From: Candidatus Latescibacterota bacterium
GTDB lineage: Bacteria; Latescibacterota; UBA2968; UBA8231
Assembly (NCBI GenBank): GCA_022819745.1
Contig: JAJEGS010000014.1
Coordinates: forward strand, 62,001-126,000
Direction: 5' to 3'
Length of the DNA: 64,000 nucleotides
In this document: positions 32,595-41,515 of the stretch, piece after piece
How the letters are laid out: each line of letters begins with the position of its first letter
Position numbering within the stretch: the first letter of the stretch is position 1
Notes under the pieces: generated by a model
Seen by the model: the letters and a program-made list of their open reading frames with translations, nothing else
Databases searched by the model: none
What the model was told of the DNA's origin: nothing
Position numbers and translations under genes: made by a program

Positions 32595-33725
32595 TCAGCC
32601 TCGGTCGCCGAGCGCGACAAATGCGCGATGCTCTGGCCCGGTGTAGATGTGGTTGGGGCGGATGAGCCGGTTGGCGTCGTGCTGTTCGATCACGTGCGCC
32701 GCCCAGCCTACCACGCGGCTGGCTACGAAGATGGGGGTGTAGAGCGGGATCGGGATGCCCATCATGTAGTAGGTGTACGCGCAGGGGAAATCGACGTTGG
32801 GGAAGATGCCTTTTTCGCGCATCATGGTCGCTTCGACCACGTCGGCTAGATCCGGCCACTTGGTGTCGCCGATGGCTGCGGCGATCTGGCGGCCAACCTT
32901 CTTCATCGTCGGCACCCGCGAGTCGCCGCTTTTGTATTCCCGATGGCCAAAGCCCATGATCTTCTTCTTTTGCGCCAGCGCGTCGAGGACCCACTGCTCG
33001 GCTGCCGCAGGCGAATCTACTTCCAAGAGCATGTGCATGGCTGCCTCGTTGGCACCGCCGTGCAAGGGGCCGTGTAGGGCACCGATGGCCGCGGTTATGG
33101 CCGCGTACAGGTCGGCGAGGGTTGAGGCCACGACCCGCGCGGTAAACGTGGAGGCGTTGTATCCGTGCTCGGCGTAGAGGATCAGCGAAGTGTTCATGGC
33201 CTCTACTTCGTACGCGGGCGGTTTTTCGCCGCGCAGCATGTAAAGCAGATTGGCCGCGTGGTCTAGCTCGGCGTCGGGGGCTATCGGCTCTAGGCCCTGC
33301 GAGAAGCGATAGCCATAGGCGAGTGCGGTGGGAATTTTGGCCAGCAAGCGCACGGATTTGCGCACATTGGCATCGTGGCTGTTGTCGGGGGTCTCGGCGT
33401 CGAAAAACGCTAGGGATGATACGGCTGTGCGCAACAGGTCCATGGGGTGCGCGTCCGCTGGGGCGGAGCGCAATAGGTCGACGACCGGGCCGGGCAGGTC
33501 GCGCTGGGAGCGCAGTTGTTGGTTGAATTTTGCCAACTCGGCGACCGTCGGCAACTCGCCGTAGAGCAGCAAGTAGGCGACCTCTTCGTAGCTGGCATTT
33601 TCGGTCAGTTCGACTAGGTCGTAGCCGTGCAGGATCAGGCGGTTGATATCGATATCAATGCGCGAAAGGGCGGACTCGCCGGCGATGACGCCTTCGAGGC
33701 CGGGACTGTAGGATTTGTCGGTCAT
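32595..33725 (-). CDS. prpC: Citrate synthase / 2-methylcitrate synthase
   Basis: This 376-residue enzyme condenses oxaloacetate with acetyl- or propionyl-CoA. Active-site regions are visible: ALHGPLHGGANEAAMHM near 213-229, MGFGHREYKSGDSR near 258 with a catalytic His, and FPNVDFPCAYTYYMMGIP near 311 with the catalytic Asp. The length fits the short type II/methylcitrate synthases. The neighbouring gene encodes a methylisocitrate-lyase-like protein, which suggests the 2-methylcitrate cycle for propionate, but prpD is not in the window, so a standard citrate synthase role remains possible. Confidence 0.85.
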   Translation of the reverse strand: MTDKSYSPGLEGVIAGESALSRIDIDINRLILHGYDLVELTENASYEEVAYLLLYGELPTVAELAKFNQQLRSQRDLPGPVVDLLRSAPADAHPMDLLRTAVSSLAFFDAETPDNSHDANVRKSVRLLAKIPTALAYGYRFSQGLEPIAPDAELDHAANLLYMLRGEKPPAYEVEAMNTSLILYAEHGYNASTFTARVVASTLADLYAAITAAIGALHGPLHGGANEAAMHMLLEVDSPAAAEQWVLDALAQKKKIMGFGHREYKSGDSRVPTMKKVGRQIAAAIGDTKWPDLADVVEATMMREKGIFPNVDFPCAYTYYMMGIPIPLYTPIFVASRVVGWAAHVIEQHDANRLIRPNHIYTGPEHRAFVALGDRG

Positions 33726-33769
33726 TCTGTAAATCTCTCTATGGAAAGTGTGAATTTGGGGCTAATAAT

Positions 33770-34681
33770 TCAGCGGTTTTCTCCGTTCGCTGGAAAGCGG
33801 GCGGCCAATGATGCGTCTAGTTTGGTGTACTCGTCGTAGCCGAGTAGTTCGTAGAGTTCGTCTCGCGTCTGCATCTGTCCGAGGGCACCTTCTAAAGTGC
33901 CTTTTTCCTTGAGTTCGCGGAACAGCCCTTCGACGGCCTTCATCATGGTGCGGAACGCGCTCAGCGGGAAAATCACGAGGCGGTATCCCATAGCGGCGAA
34001 CTCCGCGACCGATAGGTACGGCGATTTGCCGAATTCGGTCATGTTGGCGAGGAGCGGGCCTTTGACTTGCTCGGCGTAGCGGGCGAATTCCTCGGGGCTC
34101 TGCATGGCTTCGGGAAAGATTGCGTCCGCGCCGGCTGCCAAGTAGCGCTGGCCGCGCTCGACGCTTTGCTCAAAGCCCTCGACGGCGCGGGCGTCGCAGC
34201 GGGCGATGATGACAAAGTCCGGGTCTTGCCGCGCCGCGCAGGCCGCGGCGATCTTGCGCTCCATTTCTTCGACCTCAATCAGGGCCTTGCCGTCGAGATG
34301 GCCGCAGCGCTTGGGCATGACTTGGTCTTCTAAGTGCAACCCGGCCAAGCCCTCGCGCTCGTACGCGCGCACCGTGCGCATCACCTGCCAGACCTCGCCA
34401 AACCCGGTGTCCGCATCGCAAATGCAGGGCACTTGGACTGCGTTGGCAATGTAGCCGGCTTGGCGCGCCATTTCGTCCATGCCCAACAGGCCGACGTCTG
34501 GGTAGCCAGCCGTGCCGTTGGCTAGACCAGCTCCGGAGATGTACACGGCCTCAAACCCAATGCGCTCGGCCAGCATGGCCACGGGCGCATTGAAGGCCCC
34601 GGGCAAGGTCAGGGTCTTCTCGGCCATCAGGCGGCGCAGGGTGCGCGGCTTGGACTCGGCGGGCGCGGGGTTGAGTAGCAT
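33770..34681 (-). CDS. prpB: Methylisocitrate lyase-like protein (ICL/PEP mutase family)
   Basis: This 303-residue TIM-barrel enzyme should split 2-methylisocitrate to pyruvate and succinate, or a related C-C bond. CDADTGFGEVWQVMRTVRAYEREGLAGLHLEDQ near 89-121 holds the metal-binding residues, and PKRCGHLDGK near 123 contains the catalytic Cys typical of isocitrate and methylisocitrate lyases. The tail DELYELLGYDEYTKLDA matches PrpB. The gene is upstream of the citrate synthase gene on the same strand and starts three bases after the purA stop. Context supports propionate oxidation. Confidence 0.85.
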   Translation of the reverse strand: MLLNPAPAESKPRTLRRLMAEKTLTLPGAFNAPVAMLAERIGFEAVYISGAGLANGTAGYPDVGLLGMDEMARQAGYIANAVQVPCICDADTGFGEVWQVMRTVRAYEREGLAGLHLEDQVMPKRCGHLDGKALIEVEEMERKIAAACAARQDPDFVIIARCDARAVEGFEQSVERGQRYLAAGADAIFPEAMQSPEEFARYAEQVKGPLLANMTEFGKSPYLSVAEFAAMGYRLVIFPLSAFRTMMKAVEGLFRELKEKGTLEGALGQMQTRDELYELLGYDEYTKLDASLAARFPANGENR

Positions 34682-34684
34682 GGC

Positions 34685-35965
34685 TCAGGCGAGAGAGATG
34701 GTGGCTTCGCGCTCCGGTCCTACGGAGATAAGGGAGACCGGCGCTCGGCTCAGTTCGGCGACTCGCTCCACGTAAGCCTGCGCTTGGGGCGGCAGATCGG
34801 CGAAACAGCGGGCGGCGGTAGTCGGAGCACACCAGCCAGCTATTTCTTCGTAAATCGGCTCGCATTGGTCGAGTACCTGCGGGTCGGCGGGGAATTCTTC
34901 CAGCACTTGGTCGCCGCAGCGATAGCCAACGCCCAGTTTGAGGTGCTCGCATTGGTCGAGTACGTCGAGCCGGGTCAGGGCGATGCTGGTCAGGCCGTTG
35001 ATGCGGGCCGAGACCCGTAAGATGGCGGCGTCGAACCAACCGCAGCGCCGCGGCCGGCCGGTAGTGGCTCCGAACTCGCGGCCCAAGGCGCGCAAACGCT
35101 CGCCTTCTTCCCCCAACAACTCGGTGGGAAAAGGCCCGTTGCCCACCCGCGTGGTGTACGCTTTGGTCACGCCTACTACCTCGTCAATCCGCGTGGGGCC
35201 GATACCCGTGCCCGTGCAGGCTCCACCCGCCGTGGTATTCGAGGAAGTGACATAGGGATAGGTGCCGTGGTCGATGTCGAGCAAGGTTCCTTGCGCGCCT
35301 TCGCAGAGGACTGTTTTGCCTTGGTCGAGGGCTTGGTTGAGCAGGAGCGAGGTGTCGGCGACGTATGGGGCGAGTTGCTCGCCGTAGCCGATGTACGCGT
35401 CGATGATGGGACCGGCCTCTAGCGGCTCTTGACCAAAGACCTTGGTCAGGATTTCGTTTTTGGCGCAGATGCTGGCCCGGAGCTTATCGCGCAAACGCGC
35501 TGGGTCGCACAAATCCATGACGCGCACCCCGTGGCTGCGCTCGACTTTGTCGCGGTACGCCGGACCGATACCGCGGCCAGTCGTGCCGATGGCGACGCTG
35601 TTTTCGCTCTCTTCTCCGGCCTTTTCCAAGACCTTGTGGTAGGGCATTACGACGTGGGCAACTTGGCTGAGGAAGAAGCGGTTGGCCACGGAAAAGCCCT
35701 TGGCCTCTAGCTCGGCGATCTCATCGAGCATGACGGCTGGATCGACGACCACCCCATTGCCCACCACGCAGATTTTGCCCTCGTGCATGATGCCCGAGGG
35801 AATGGCGTGGAAGATGAACTCCGCGTCGGCGGTGACGACCGTGTGGCCGGCGTTGGCCCCTCCCTGATAGCGCACCACCACGTCGGCGGCGGACGTGAGG
35901 TAATCTACTACTTTGGCCTTGCCTTCGTCGCCCCACTGCGCTCCTAATACTATTTTTGCGGGCAT
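34685..35965 (-). CDS. purA: Adenylosuccinate synthetase
   Basis: This 426-residue GTP-dependent ligase forms adenylosuccinate from IMP and aspartate in AMP synthesis. The P-loop region reads GAQWGDEGKAKVVDYL near 7-22; the usual GDEGKGK has Ala for the second Gly. The remaining motifs are typical, for example GGANAGHTVV, GTTGRGIGPAYRDK near 128, CEGAQGTLLDIDHGTYPYVTSSNTTAGGACTGTGIGP near 216-252 and the IALTRLDVLD base-binding loop near 326. GGGAG precedes the ATG. It lies between serA and prpB on the same strand. Confidence 0.95.
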   Translation of the reverse strand: MPAKIVLGAQWGDEGKAKVVDYLTSAADVVVRYQGGANAGHTVVTADAEFIFHAIPSGIMHEGKICVVGNGVVVDPAVMLDEIAELEAKGFSVANRFFLSQVAHVVMPYHKVLEKAGEESENSVAIGTTGRGIGPAYRDKVERSHGVRVMDLCDPARLRDKLRASICAKNEILTKVFGQEPLEAGPIIDAYIGYGEQLAPYVADTSLLLNQALDQGKTVLCEGAQGTLLDIDHGTYPYVTSSNTTAGGACTGTGIGPTRIDEVVGVTKAYTTRVGNGPFPTELLGEEGERLRALGREFGATTGRPRRCGWFDAAILRVSARINGLTSIALTRLDVLDQCEHLKLGVGYRCGDQVLEEFPADPQVLDQCEPIYEEIAGWCAPTTAARCFADLPPQAQAYVERVAELSRAPVSLISVGPEREATISLA

Positions 35966-35980
35966 TGTGTACTCCCGTGC

Positions 35981-37561
35981 TTAAAGACTGACTTGTTTGG
36001 CCCAGGAGATGTACTCCCGGGAGAGAATATCGTCAACTACGTCGGTGGTGATCGGGTCATCGACGTTGAGGATGGTCAGGGCTTGGCCGCCCATTTGGCG
36101 GCGTCCGCACGACATTTGGGCGATGTTGACGTTGTGGCTGCCCATGACTGTGCCGATTTGGCCGATGATGCCTGGGACGTCGTCGTTGATGTAAAAGAGC
36201 ATGTGGCCCTCTGGGACGGCGTCGAAAATGTACTCGTCGAGGCGCACGAGGCGCGGATCGCTCTTGCCGAAGATCGTGCCGGCGAGTAGGCGCTGCCCCT
36301 TGTTGGTGTGATACACCACGGTGATGAGGCTGGCGTAGTCCTCGTGCTCGCTGCTGATCCGCTCATCGACTTGCACGCCGCGCTCCTGCGCGAAAAGCAG
36401 CGCATTGACCACATTGACTGCCGCGTCCGAGACGGTCTCCATAATGCCCTTGAGTACGGCCGAGGTTAGCGGCGAGGTCGGGTAGGCGGTGATGTCGCCT
36501 TGGTATTCGATGGTGATGCGCTCTAGCTGGCCCTCGCCGAGCTGAGCTTGCAGGCGTCCTAGCCGCTCGGCTAGCACGAGGTAGGGCTGGAGCTTGCCGT
36601 GGATTTCGGGATCGACCGAAGGGGCGTTGACCGCGTTGCGAATGACGCGGCCCATCAGCACGTCGCCAACCTGCTCGGCCACCTGCAAGGCGACATTGGC
36701 TTGGGCTTCCTTGGTGGAGGCCGCCAGGTGCGGCGTGCAGATCACTCGGTCGTCAACCAAGAGGTCCACAAGGGTCGGTGGCTCCTCTTCAAAGACGTCT
36801 AAGGCGGCACCGGCGACCTTGCCCGAGTTCAAGCCGCGCAGGAGGGCCTCCTCGTCCATGATGCCGCCGCGGGCGCAGTTGATTAGATAAACCCCGTCTT
36901 TGCACTGCGCGATCTCGGCGTCGGAAATCAGGTGCTGGGTCTGGTCGCTGAGATGGGTGTGGACCGTGATGAAATCCGCGGTAGCGTAGATTTCGTCGAG
37001 GGATGTCAGATGGGCGCCGTAGGAGAGGGCCATCTCTTGGCCGATGTAGGGATCGTAGCCGAGGACCTTCATGCGAAAAGCTGTGGCGCGCGCGGCCACC
37101 TCCCTCCCCACGCGGCCCAAGCCGATCACGGCAAGGGTCTTGCCAGCCAGCTCGACGCCGACGAATTGGCTGCGTTCCCACAGCCCCTTTTTAAGCGAGG
37201 CCGTCGCCTGCGGGATGTGCCGCGCAAGGGAGGCTATGAGCGCAAAGGTGTGCTCGGCGGTTGATAGGGAATTGCCGCCCGGAGTGTTCATGACGATGAT
37301 GCCGTGGCGCGTTGCCGCCTCTACGTCGATGTTGTCGAAGCCCGTGCCGGCGCGGCCAATGACCCGGAGGCGTGGCGCGGCGGCGAGCACCTCGGCCGTC
37401 ACTTTGGTCGCGCTGCGCACGACTAGTCCCTCGTAGTCGCCGATGCAGTCTAGGAGCGCACTCGGCGACAATCCACTGCGCACATCTACTGCGACCCCGT
37501 CGTTGGCTTCGAGGATCTCGACGCAGCGGGGGTCCATCTTGTCGCTGATCAGTACTTTCAT
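35981..37561 (-). CDS. serA: D-3-phosphoglycerate dehydrogenase
   Basis: This 526-residue enzyme commits 3-phosphoglycerate to serine synthesis. The Rossmann motif GLGRVGREVAARATAFRMKVLGYDPY lies near 144-169, catalytic NCARGGIMDEEAL near 229 and TPHLAASTKEAQ near 278 are intact, an intervening domain follows, and a C-terminal ACT domain (FYINDDVPGIIGQIGTVMGSHNVNIAQM, near 454-481) suits serine feedback. The start is 37561, where AGAGGA precedes the ATG; an in-frame upstream ATG would run into engB. It follows engB by eight bases. Confidence 0.95.
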   Translation of the reverse strand: MKVLISDKMDPRCVEILEANDGVAVDVRSGLSPSALLDCIGDYEGLVVRSATKVTAEVLAAAPRLRVIGRAGTGFDNIDVEAATRHGIIVMNTPGGNSLSTAEHTFALIASLARHIPQATASLKKGLWERSQFVGVELAGKTLAVIGLGRVGREVAARATAFRMKVLGYDPYIGQEMALSYGAHLTSLDEIYATADFITVHTHLSDQTQHLISDAEIAQCKDGVYLINCARGGIMDEEALLRGLNSGKVAGAALDVFEEEPPTLVDLLVDDRVICTPHLAASTKEAQANVALQVAEQVGDVLMGRVIRNAVNAPSVDPEIHGKLQPYLVLAERLGRLQAQLGEGQLERITIEYQGDITAYPTSPLTSAVLKGIMETVSDAAVNVVNALLFAQERGVQVDERISSEHEDYASLITVVYHTNKGQRLLAGTIFGKSDPRLVRLDEYIFDAVPEGHMLFYINDDVPGIIGQIGTVMGSHNVNIAQMSCGRRQMGGQALTILNVDDPITTDVVDDILSREYISWAKQVSL

Positions 37562-37569
37562 GGTCCTCT

Positions 37570-38163
37570 TTAGGTTGCGTTGCCAGCTAGCGCCTCGGCG
37601 ATCCACCCTGTAATGTCGTCTTGCCCGCGGCCATCGACTGCCGAGAACGCCACAAAGGAAAGGCCGGCGAGCGATCCTTGGGCATCGAGCTGGTCGAATA
37701 AGTGTTGTAGCTTGTTGCGCGACAGTTTATCCGCTTTGGTAAAGACCAGCAGGAAGGGCTTATCTAGGGTGCGCAAGTGGTCAATCATCTGCCGGTCCAA
37801 GTCGGTAGGGCCGTGCCGGGCATCGATGAGCTGCAACACCGCGCACAATGTTGCGCGATTGGCCATGTAGTTGCGGATGAGCTGGCCGAGCTGTAAGCGC
37901 AAGCCCACGCCGCCGCGCACGTACCCGTAGCCAGGCAGATCGACCAAGTAGAACTGCTCGTTGGCTAGGTAGTAGTTCAACTGCTGGGTCTTGCCGGGTA
38001 CGGTGCTGGTGCGCGCCAGCTTCTTGCGCCGTACTAACCTGTTGATCAGCGAGGACTTGCCGACGTTGGAGCGCCCCACTAAGGCGATTTCAGGCAAGCC
38101 GTCCACGGGTAAATCGGCCGTGCGGACCGCGCCAATTATGAATTCGACCGAGGAAAAGCGCAT
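37570..38163 (-). CDS. engB: Ribosome biogenesis GTPase EngB/YsxC
   Basis: This is a 197-residue small GTPase needed for large-subunit ribosome assembly. GTPase motifs are G1 GRSNVGKS near 30-37, the G2 region with TSTVPGKTQQLN near 52, G3 DLPGYGYV near 74, and G4 TKADK near 141. The ATG at 38163 gives the normal family N terminus (RFSSVEFIIGAVRTADLPVDGLPEIALVGRSNVGKS); a longer frame to 38229 lies inside clpX. RBS is weak, so translation may depend on the clpX stop 17 bases upstream. Confidence 0.9.
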   Translation of the reverse strand: MRFSSVEFIIGAVRTADLPVDGLPEIALVGRSNVGKSSLINRLVRRKKLARTSTVPGKTQQLNYYLANEQFYLVDLPGYGYVRGGVGLRLQLGQLIRNYMANRATLCAVLQLIDARHGPTDLDRQMIDHLRTLDKPFLLVFTKADKLSRNKLQHLFDQLDAQGSLAGLSFVAFSAVDGRGQDDITGWIAEALAGNAT

Positions 38164-38179
38164 CGCCGGGGCTTGGAGA

Positions 38180-39430
38180 TTAGGCGCGTTTGCGCCGCAT
38201 CTCTTCGTCTTCGCTGCTGTACTGCTCAATCCCGCGCTCGATCATTTCGCCCGTAACTTGCAGGCGCGTCACGCCCTCTTGAGAGGGGGTATCGAACATG
38301 ATATCCATCGTGGCCTGCTCTAGAACTGAGCGCAGGCCGCGGGCCCCAGTTCCCTTGTGAACGGTCAAGGCCACTATCTTGCGCAGGGCGTCCTCGGTGA
38401 ACTCGACCTCGACTCCGTCCATGGCGAAGAGCCGCTGCGACTGCTTGATAATGGCGTCGTGCGGCTCGGTGAGGATGCGGAGCAAGTCGTCCTCGGCGAG
38501 CTCGTCCATAGTGGTGATTACAGGTACGCGGCCGACAAATTCGGGGATCATGCCGTAGGCGAGCAGATCTTCGGGCTGCACCAGCGGCAATACGTCTAAG
38601 GTGTCGGAATCGCGTTCATCGTCGCTGTCGGCTCCAAAGCCCATAGTGCGCTTGCCGACCCGTTGACTGATGACCTTGTCCAGCCCCTCGAAGGCTCCGC
38701 CGCAGACGAAGAGGATGTTGCGGGTATCCATCTGGATCATCGGCTGCTCAGGGTGCTTGCGGCCCCCCTTGGGCGGGATGTTGGCAGTGGTGCCCTCTAA
38801 AATTTTGAGCAGTGCTTGCTGCACGCCCTCGCCTGACACGTCGCGGCCGACCGAAGGCGTGGCACTCTTGCGGGCAATTTTGTCAACCTCGTCGAGATAG
38901 AGGATGCCCCTTTCGGCGCGGGGCACATCGTAATCGGCCGCTTGCAAAAGGCTCACGAGGATGTTCTCCACGTCCTCCCCCACGTAGCCGGCCTCGGTGA
39001 GAATGGTGGCGTCGGCAATGGAGAAGGGAACTTGCAGGAATTTTGCGAGAGTTTTGGCCAATTCGGTCTTGCCAGTGCCGGTGGGGCCGATGAGCATTAC
39101 GTTGCTTTTTTCGAGCTCCACCTCGTCTAAGTCAACTTTGGTGCGGATGCGCTTGTAGTGATTGTACACGGCGACCGCGAGGATTTTCTTGGCCCGCTCT
39201 TGGGCGATGACGTATTCGTCGAGAAAATCCTTGATTTGGGTCGGCCTAGGCATCTCGGCGGTCTCCCAAGGGAGGGTCTTTTGCCGCTCCTCGGCCAAGA
39301 CGTCGTTGCACAGCTTGACGCACTCGTTGCAGATGTGGACCTGGGGGCCGGTTATGATCTTGTCAACTTGGTTGTGGCTGCGCCCGCAGAACGAGCAGCG
39401 CGGGTCGCTTTGGGGGGGCCGACGGCGCAA
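38180..39430 (-). CDS. clpX: ATP-dependent Clp protease ATP-binding subunit ClpX
   Basis: This 416-residue AAA+ unfoldase feeds substrates to ClpP. The N-terminal zinc-binding domain ([10 protein letters not shown]...ICNECVKLC, residues 12-41) is intact. Walker A GPTGTGKT near 116, Walker B LYLDEVDK near 177, the pore loop and the C-terminal RGLRSVLE sensor 2 region near 365 are present, and the IGF-type ClpP-contact loop region is shortened by an acidic insert ([17 protein letters not shown]). The TTG start at 39430 has AGGAG six bases upstream. It is nine bases after clpP. Confidence 0.95.
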   Translation of the reverse strand: MRRRPPQSDPRCSFCGRSHNQVDKIITGPQVHICNECVKLCNDVLAEERQKTLPWETAEMPRPTQIKDFLDEYVIAQERAKKILAVAVYNHYKRIRTKVDLDEVELEKSNVMLIGPTGTGKTELAKTLAKFLQVPFSIADATILTEAGYVGEDVENILVSLLQAADYDVPRAERGILYLDEVDKIARKSATPSVGRDVSGEGVQQALLKILEGTTANIPPKGGRKHPEQPMIQMDTRNILFVCGGAFEGLDKVISQRVGKRTMGFGADSDDERDSDTLDVLPLVQPEDLLAYGMIPEFVGRVPVITTMDELAEDDLLRILTEPHDAIIKQSQRLFAMDGVEVEFTEDALRKIVALTVHKGTGARGLRSVLEQATMDIMFDTPSQEGVTRLQVTGEMIERGIEQYSSEDEEMRRKRA

Positions 39431-39439
39431 AACAAGCTC

Positions 39440-40048
39440 CTAGATTGGGGAAGGGGCTACCTCGACGCGCGATGGAGCGATGATCTCGTCGATGATGCCG
39501 TATTCGACGGCTTCTGCGGCCGACATGAAAAAGTCGCGCTCGGTGTCGCGCTCAATGCGCTCCAGCGGCTGCCCGGTACAATCGACTAATACCTCGTTGA
39601 TCTGCTGGCGCATGGCGATGATCTCGCGGGCGTGGATCTCCATGTCGGCGGCTTGGCCGCCAATGCCACCCATGGGCTGGTGCAGCAAGACGCGAGCGTT
39701 GGGCAGGGCTTGGCGCTTGCCCTTAGTGCCGCCGGCCAATAGCACGGCTCCCATGCTGGATGCTTGGCCGATGCAGATCGTGGATATGTCGGCGGCCACG
39801 TATTGCATGGTGTCGTAGATGGCCATGCCCGCCGAAATCAGCCCGCCAGGGGTATTGAGATAGAGCGCGATGTCCTTTTTGGGATCTTCAGACGCGAGAA
39901 AGAGCATTTGGGCGATGATGAGATTGGCGATCGCGTCGTTGATGGGAGTGCCGGCGAAGATGATGCGGTCCTTGAGCAGCCGCGAGTAGATGTCGTATGA
40001 GCGCTCTCCTCGGCCGGTCTGTTCGATGACCATTGGAATCAGCGACAT
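39440..40048 (-). CDS. clpP: ATP-dependent Clp protease proteolytic subunit ClpP
   Basis: This 202-residue serine protease forms the barrel of the Clp complex. The catalytic Ser is in [15 protein letters not shown] near 97, the His in [10 protein letters not shown] near 122, and the Asp in the [22 protein letters not shown] region near 173. N-terminal [31 protein letters not shown] is characteristic. AAAAGG precedes the ATG, three bases after the tig stop. The gene order tig-clpP-clpX is the widely conserved one. Confidence 0.96.
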   Translation of the reverse strand: MSLIPMVIEQTGRGERSYDIYSRLLKDRIIFAGTPINDAIANLIIAQMLFLASEDPKKDIALYLNTPGGLISAGMAIYDTMQYVAADISTICIGQASSMGAVLLAGGTKGKRQALPNARVLLHQPMGGIGGQAADMEIHAREIIAMRQQINEVLVDCTGQPLERIERDTERDFFMSAAEAVEYGIIDEIIAPSRVEVAPSPI

Positions 40049-40051
40049 GAT

Positions 40052-41290
40052 TTATACCTTTTCCTCTTTGATTTCGGCTTTGGCGATGAGGAACTCGATG
40101 ACTTTTTGATCTTCTAACTCGCGTCGCAACCCTTCTGCGTTCTGCAAGTCGGCAGGTTGGATGCCTGCGCGGACGGCGGCGAACTGGGCAAACTCCTCGT
40201 CCGTTACTTCGACCTTGGCTTGTTGGCGCACGCTTTCGAGCAGTAGATAGCTCTTGAGCTGGTGCGTGGCTTGGGCGCGCTCTTCGTCGCTGTGGCTGTG
40301 GTCGTGATCGTGGTCGTGGTCGTGACTGGCCTGCTCTCGCTCAAGCGAGTCGAGGTAATTATCGACCATGCTGTCGGGCAATTCAAAGCTGTTTTTTAGG
40401 ATGAGCTGGCTGATCAACTCGCTGCGCAGGCGCTGTTGGGCCATGTATTCCCAGCGCTGTTGGATCTGTTCGCTGAGGTGCTGGCGCAAGTCGGAGAGGG
40501 TCTGGAACTGTTCGCCGAGGTCCTTGGCGAACTCGTCGTCGAGTTCGGGCAGGGTGCGCTCGCGCACTTCGTGGGCTGCCACTGCGAAATGCGCGGTCTG
40601 GCCGGCGAGCTGTTCGTTGGGCAGGTCCTCTCGGTAAGCGAAGCGGACCTTGCGCTCTTCGCCAGCGCTCATGCCGACGAGGGCCTCTTCAAACTCGGGG
40701 CTGAGGGCATTCTCGTCGCCGATGAGGATCTGGCGCTTCTCGTACTTGTCGCCAATGACGGGCAAGCCGCTGTCGTCGAGGCGCTGCAAATCCGCGACGA
40801 GCACGTCGCCGTTGGCCAACGGTCGCTCGACGACTTGTTCGGTGGCGTGGCGGCGGCGCAACTCTTCTAGATGCTCGCTGATTTCCTCGTCGGCCACCTC
40901 GTGTACCATGCGGGTGGCGGCGAGATTTTCGTAGTGCTCGGCGGTGATTTCGGGCCAGATGTCGAAATCTGCGGTGAACGTTAGGCTTCCCCCCGGCTCG
41001 TGGTCGAGTTGGGAGATTTTGGGGGGTGCGGCCGGCCGCAGGCCTGCTTCGCGCGCGGCTTCTTCTAGTAGCGAGGGGAGGAGGTCGCCGAGGACTTCGC
41101 CGCGGATGGAACTGCCGAAGCGCGCCTCGACGATTCTGAGCGGCACTTTGCCCTTGCGGAAGCCCGGGATCTCCAGCCGCTTTTGGTAGCGGCGCAGGGC
41201 CTTATTGACGGCGTCGTCAATGCGCGCCGCTTCGACTTCGACGGCCAGCTCGCGTGCCCACTGTCCCTTCTCTGTGACTTGTGTCTTCAC
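40052..41290 (-). CDS. tig: Trigger factor
   Basis: This 412-residue ribosome-bound chaperone and peptidyl-prolyl isomerase starts with KTQVTEKGQWARELAVEVEAARIDDAVNKALRRYQKRLEIPGFRKGKVPLRIVEARFG, which includes the ribosome-docking GFRKGKVP loop. The PPIase domain lies near 150-235, and the C-terminal domain contains a His/Asp-rich insert (HDHDHDHDHSHSDEE), unusual and possibly metal-binding. The GTG at 41290 is chosen because AGGA is upstream and a hairpin separates it from the tRNA; an ATG at 41353 falls on the tRNA CCA end. Confidence 0.93.
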   Translation of the reverse strand: MKTQVTEKGQWARELAVEVEAARIDDAVNKALRRYQKRLEIPGFRKGKVPLRIVEARFGSSIRGEVLGDLLPSLLEEAAREAGLRPAAPPKISQLDHEPGGSLTFTADFDIWPEITAEHYENLAATRMVHEVADEEISEHLEELRRRHATEQVVERPLANGDVLVADLQRLDDSGLPVIGDKYEKRQILIGDENALSPEFEEALVGMSAGEERKVRFAYREDLPNEQLAGQTAHFAVAAHEVRERTLPELDDEFAKDLGEQFQTLSDLRQHLSEQIQQRWEYMAQQRLRSELISQLILKNSFELPDSMVDNYLDSLEREQASHDHDHDHDHSHSDEERAQATHQLKSYLLLESVRQQAKVEVTDEEFAQFAAVRAGIQPADLQNAEGLRRELEDQKVIEFLIAKAEIKEEKV

Positions 41291-41313
41291 GAAACGCAAT
41301 CCTACGAGGTAGG

Positions 41314-41341
41314 GCGCACCGCCAAATCGCAGGCGGTGCGC
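41314..41341 (-). terminator. Hairpin between tRNA-Leu and tig
   Basis: A 10-bp perfect stem (arms 41314-41323 and 41332-41341) with an eight-base loop separates the tRNA 3' end from the tig start. No T-run follows, so it may be a processing or attenuator hairpin rather than a full terminator. Confidence 0.5.
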
Positions 41342-41352
41342 TCGTTTATTCA

Positions 41353-41439
41353 TGGTGCGAAAGGGGGGACTCGAACCCCCATGCCCTTTCGGGCACTAGA
41401 TCCTAAATCTAGCGCGTCTACCAGTTCCGCCACTTTCGC
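41353..41439 (-). tRNA. tRNA-Leu (anticodon UAG)
   Basis: The minus strand folds as a class II tRNA. The acceptor stem is GCGAAAG/CTTTCGC, the D arm contains TGGTAGACGC, and the anticodon stem CTAGA/TCTAG encloses the loop TTTAGGA, giving anticodon UAG (Leu, CUA-reading). A long variable arm (TGCCCGAAAGGGCA) marks tRNA-Leu or -Ser, and the T arm is GGGGGTTCGAGTCCCCC. CCA is encoded at 41353-41355. The tRNA stands between glyQS and tig on the same strand. Confidence 0.95.
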
Positions 41440-41515
41440 TGTACCGGATAAATCTGCGCCTGAGGAGGGTTATAGCCCAAGCGCGAAGGATAATATCAGG
41501 ATTTATACTACCGGG

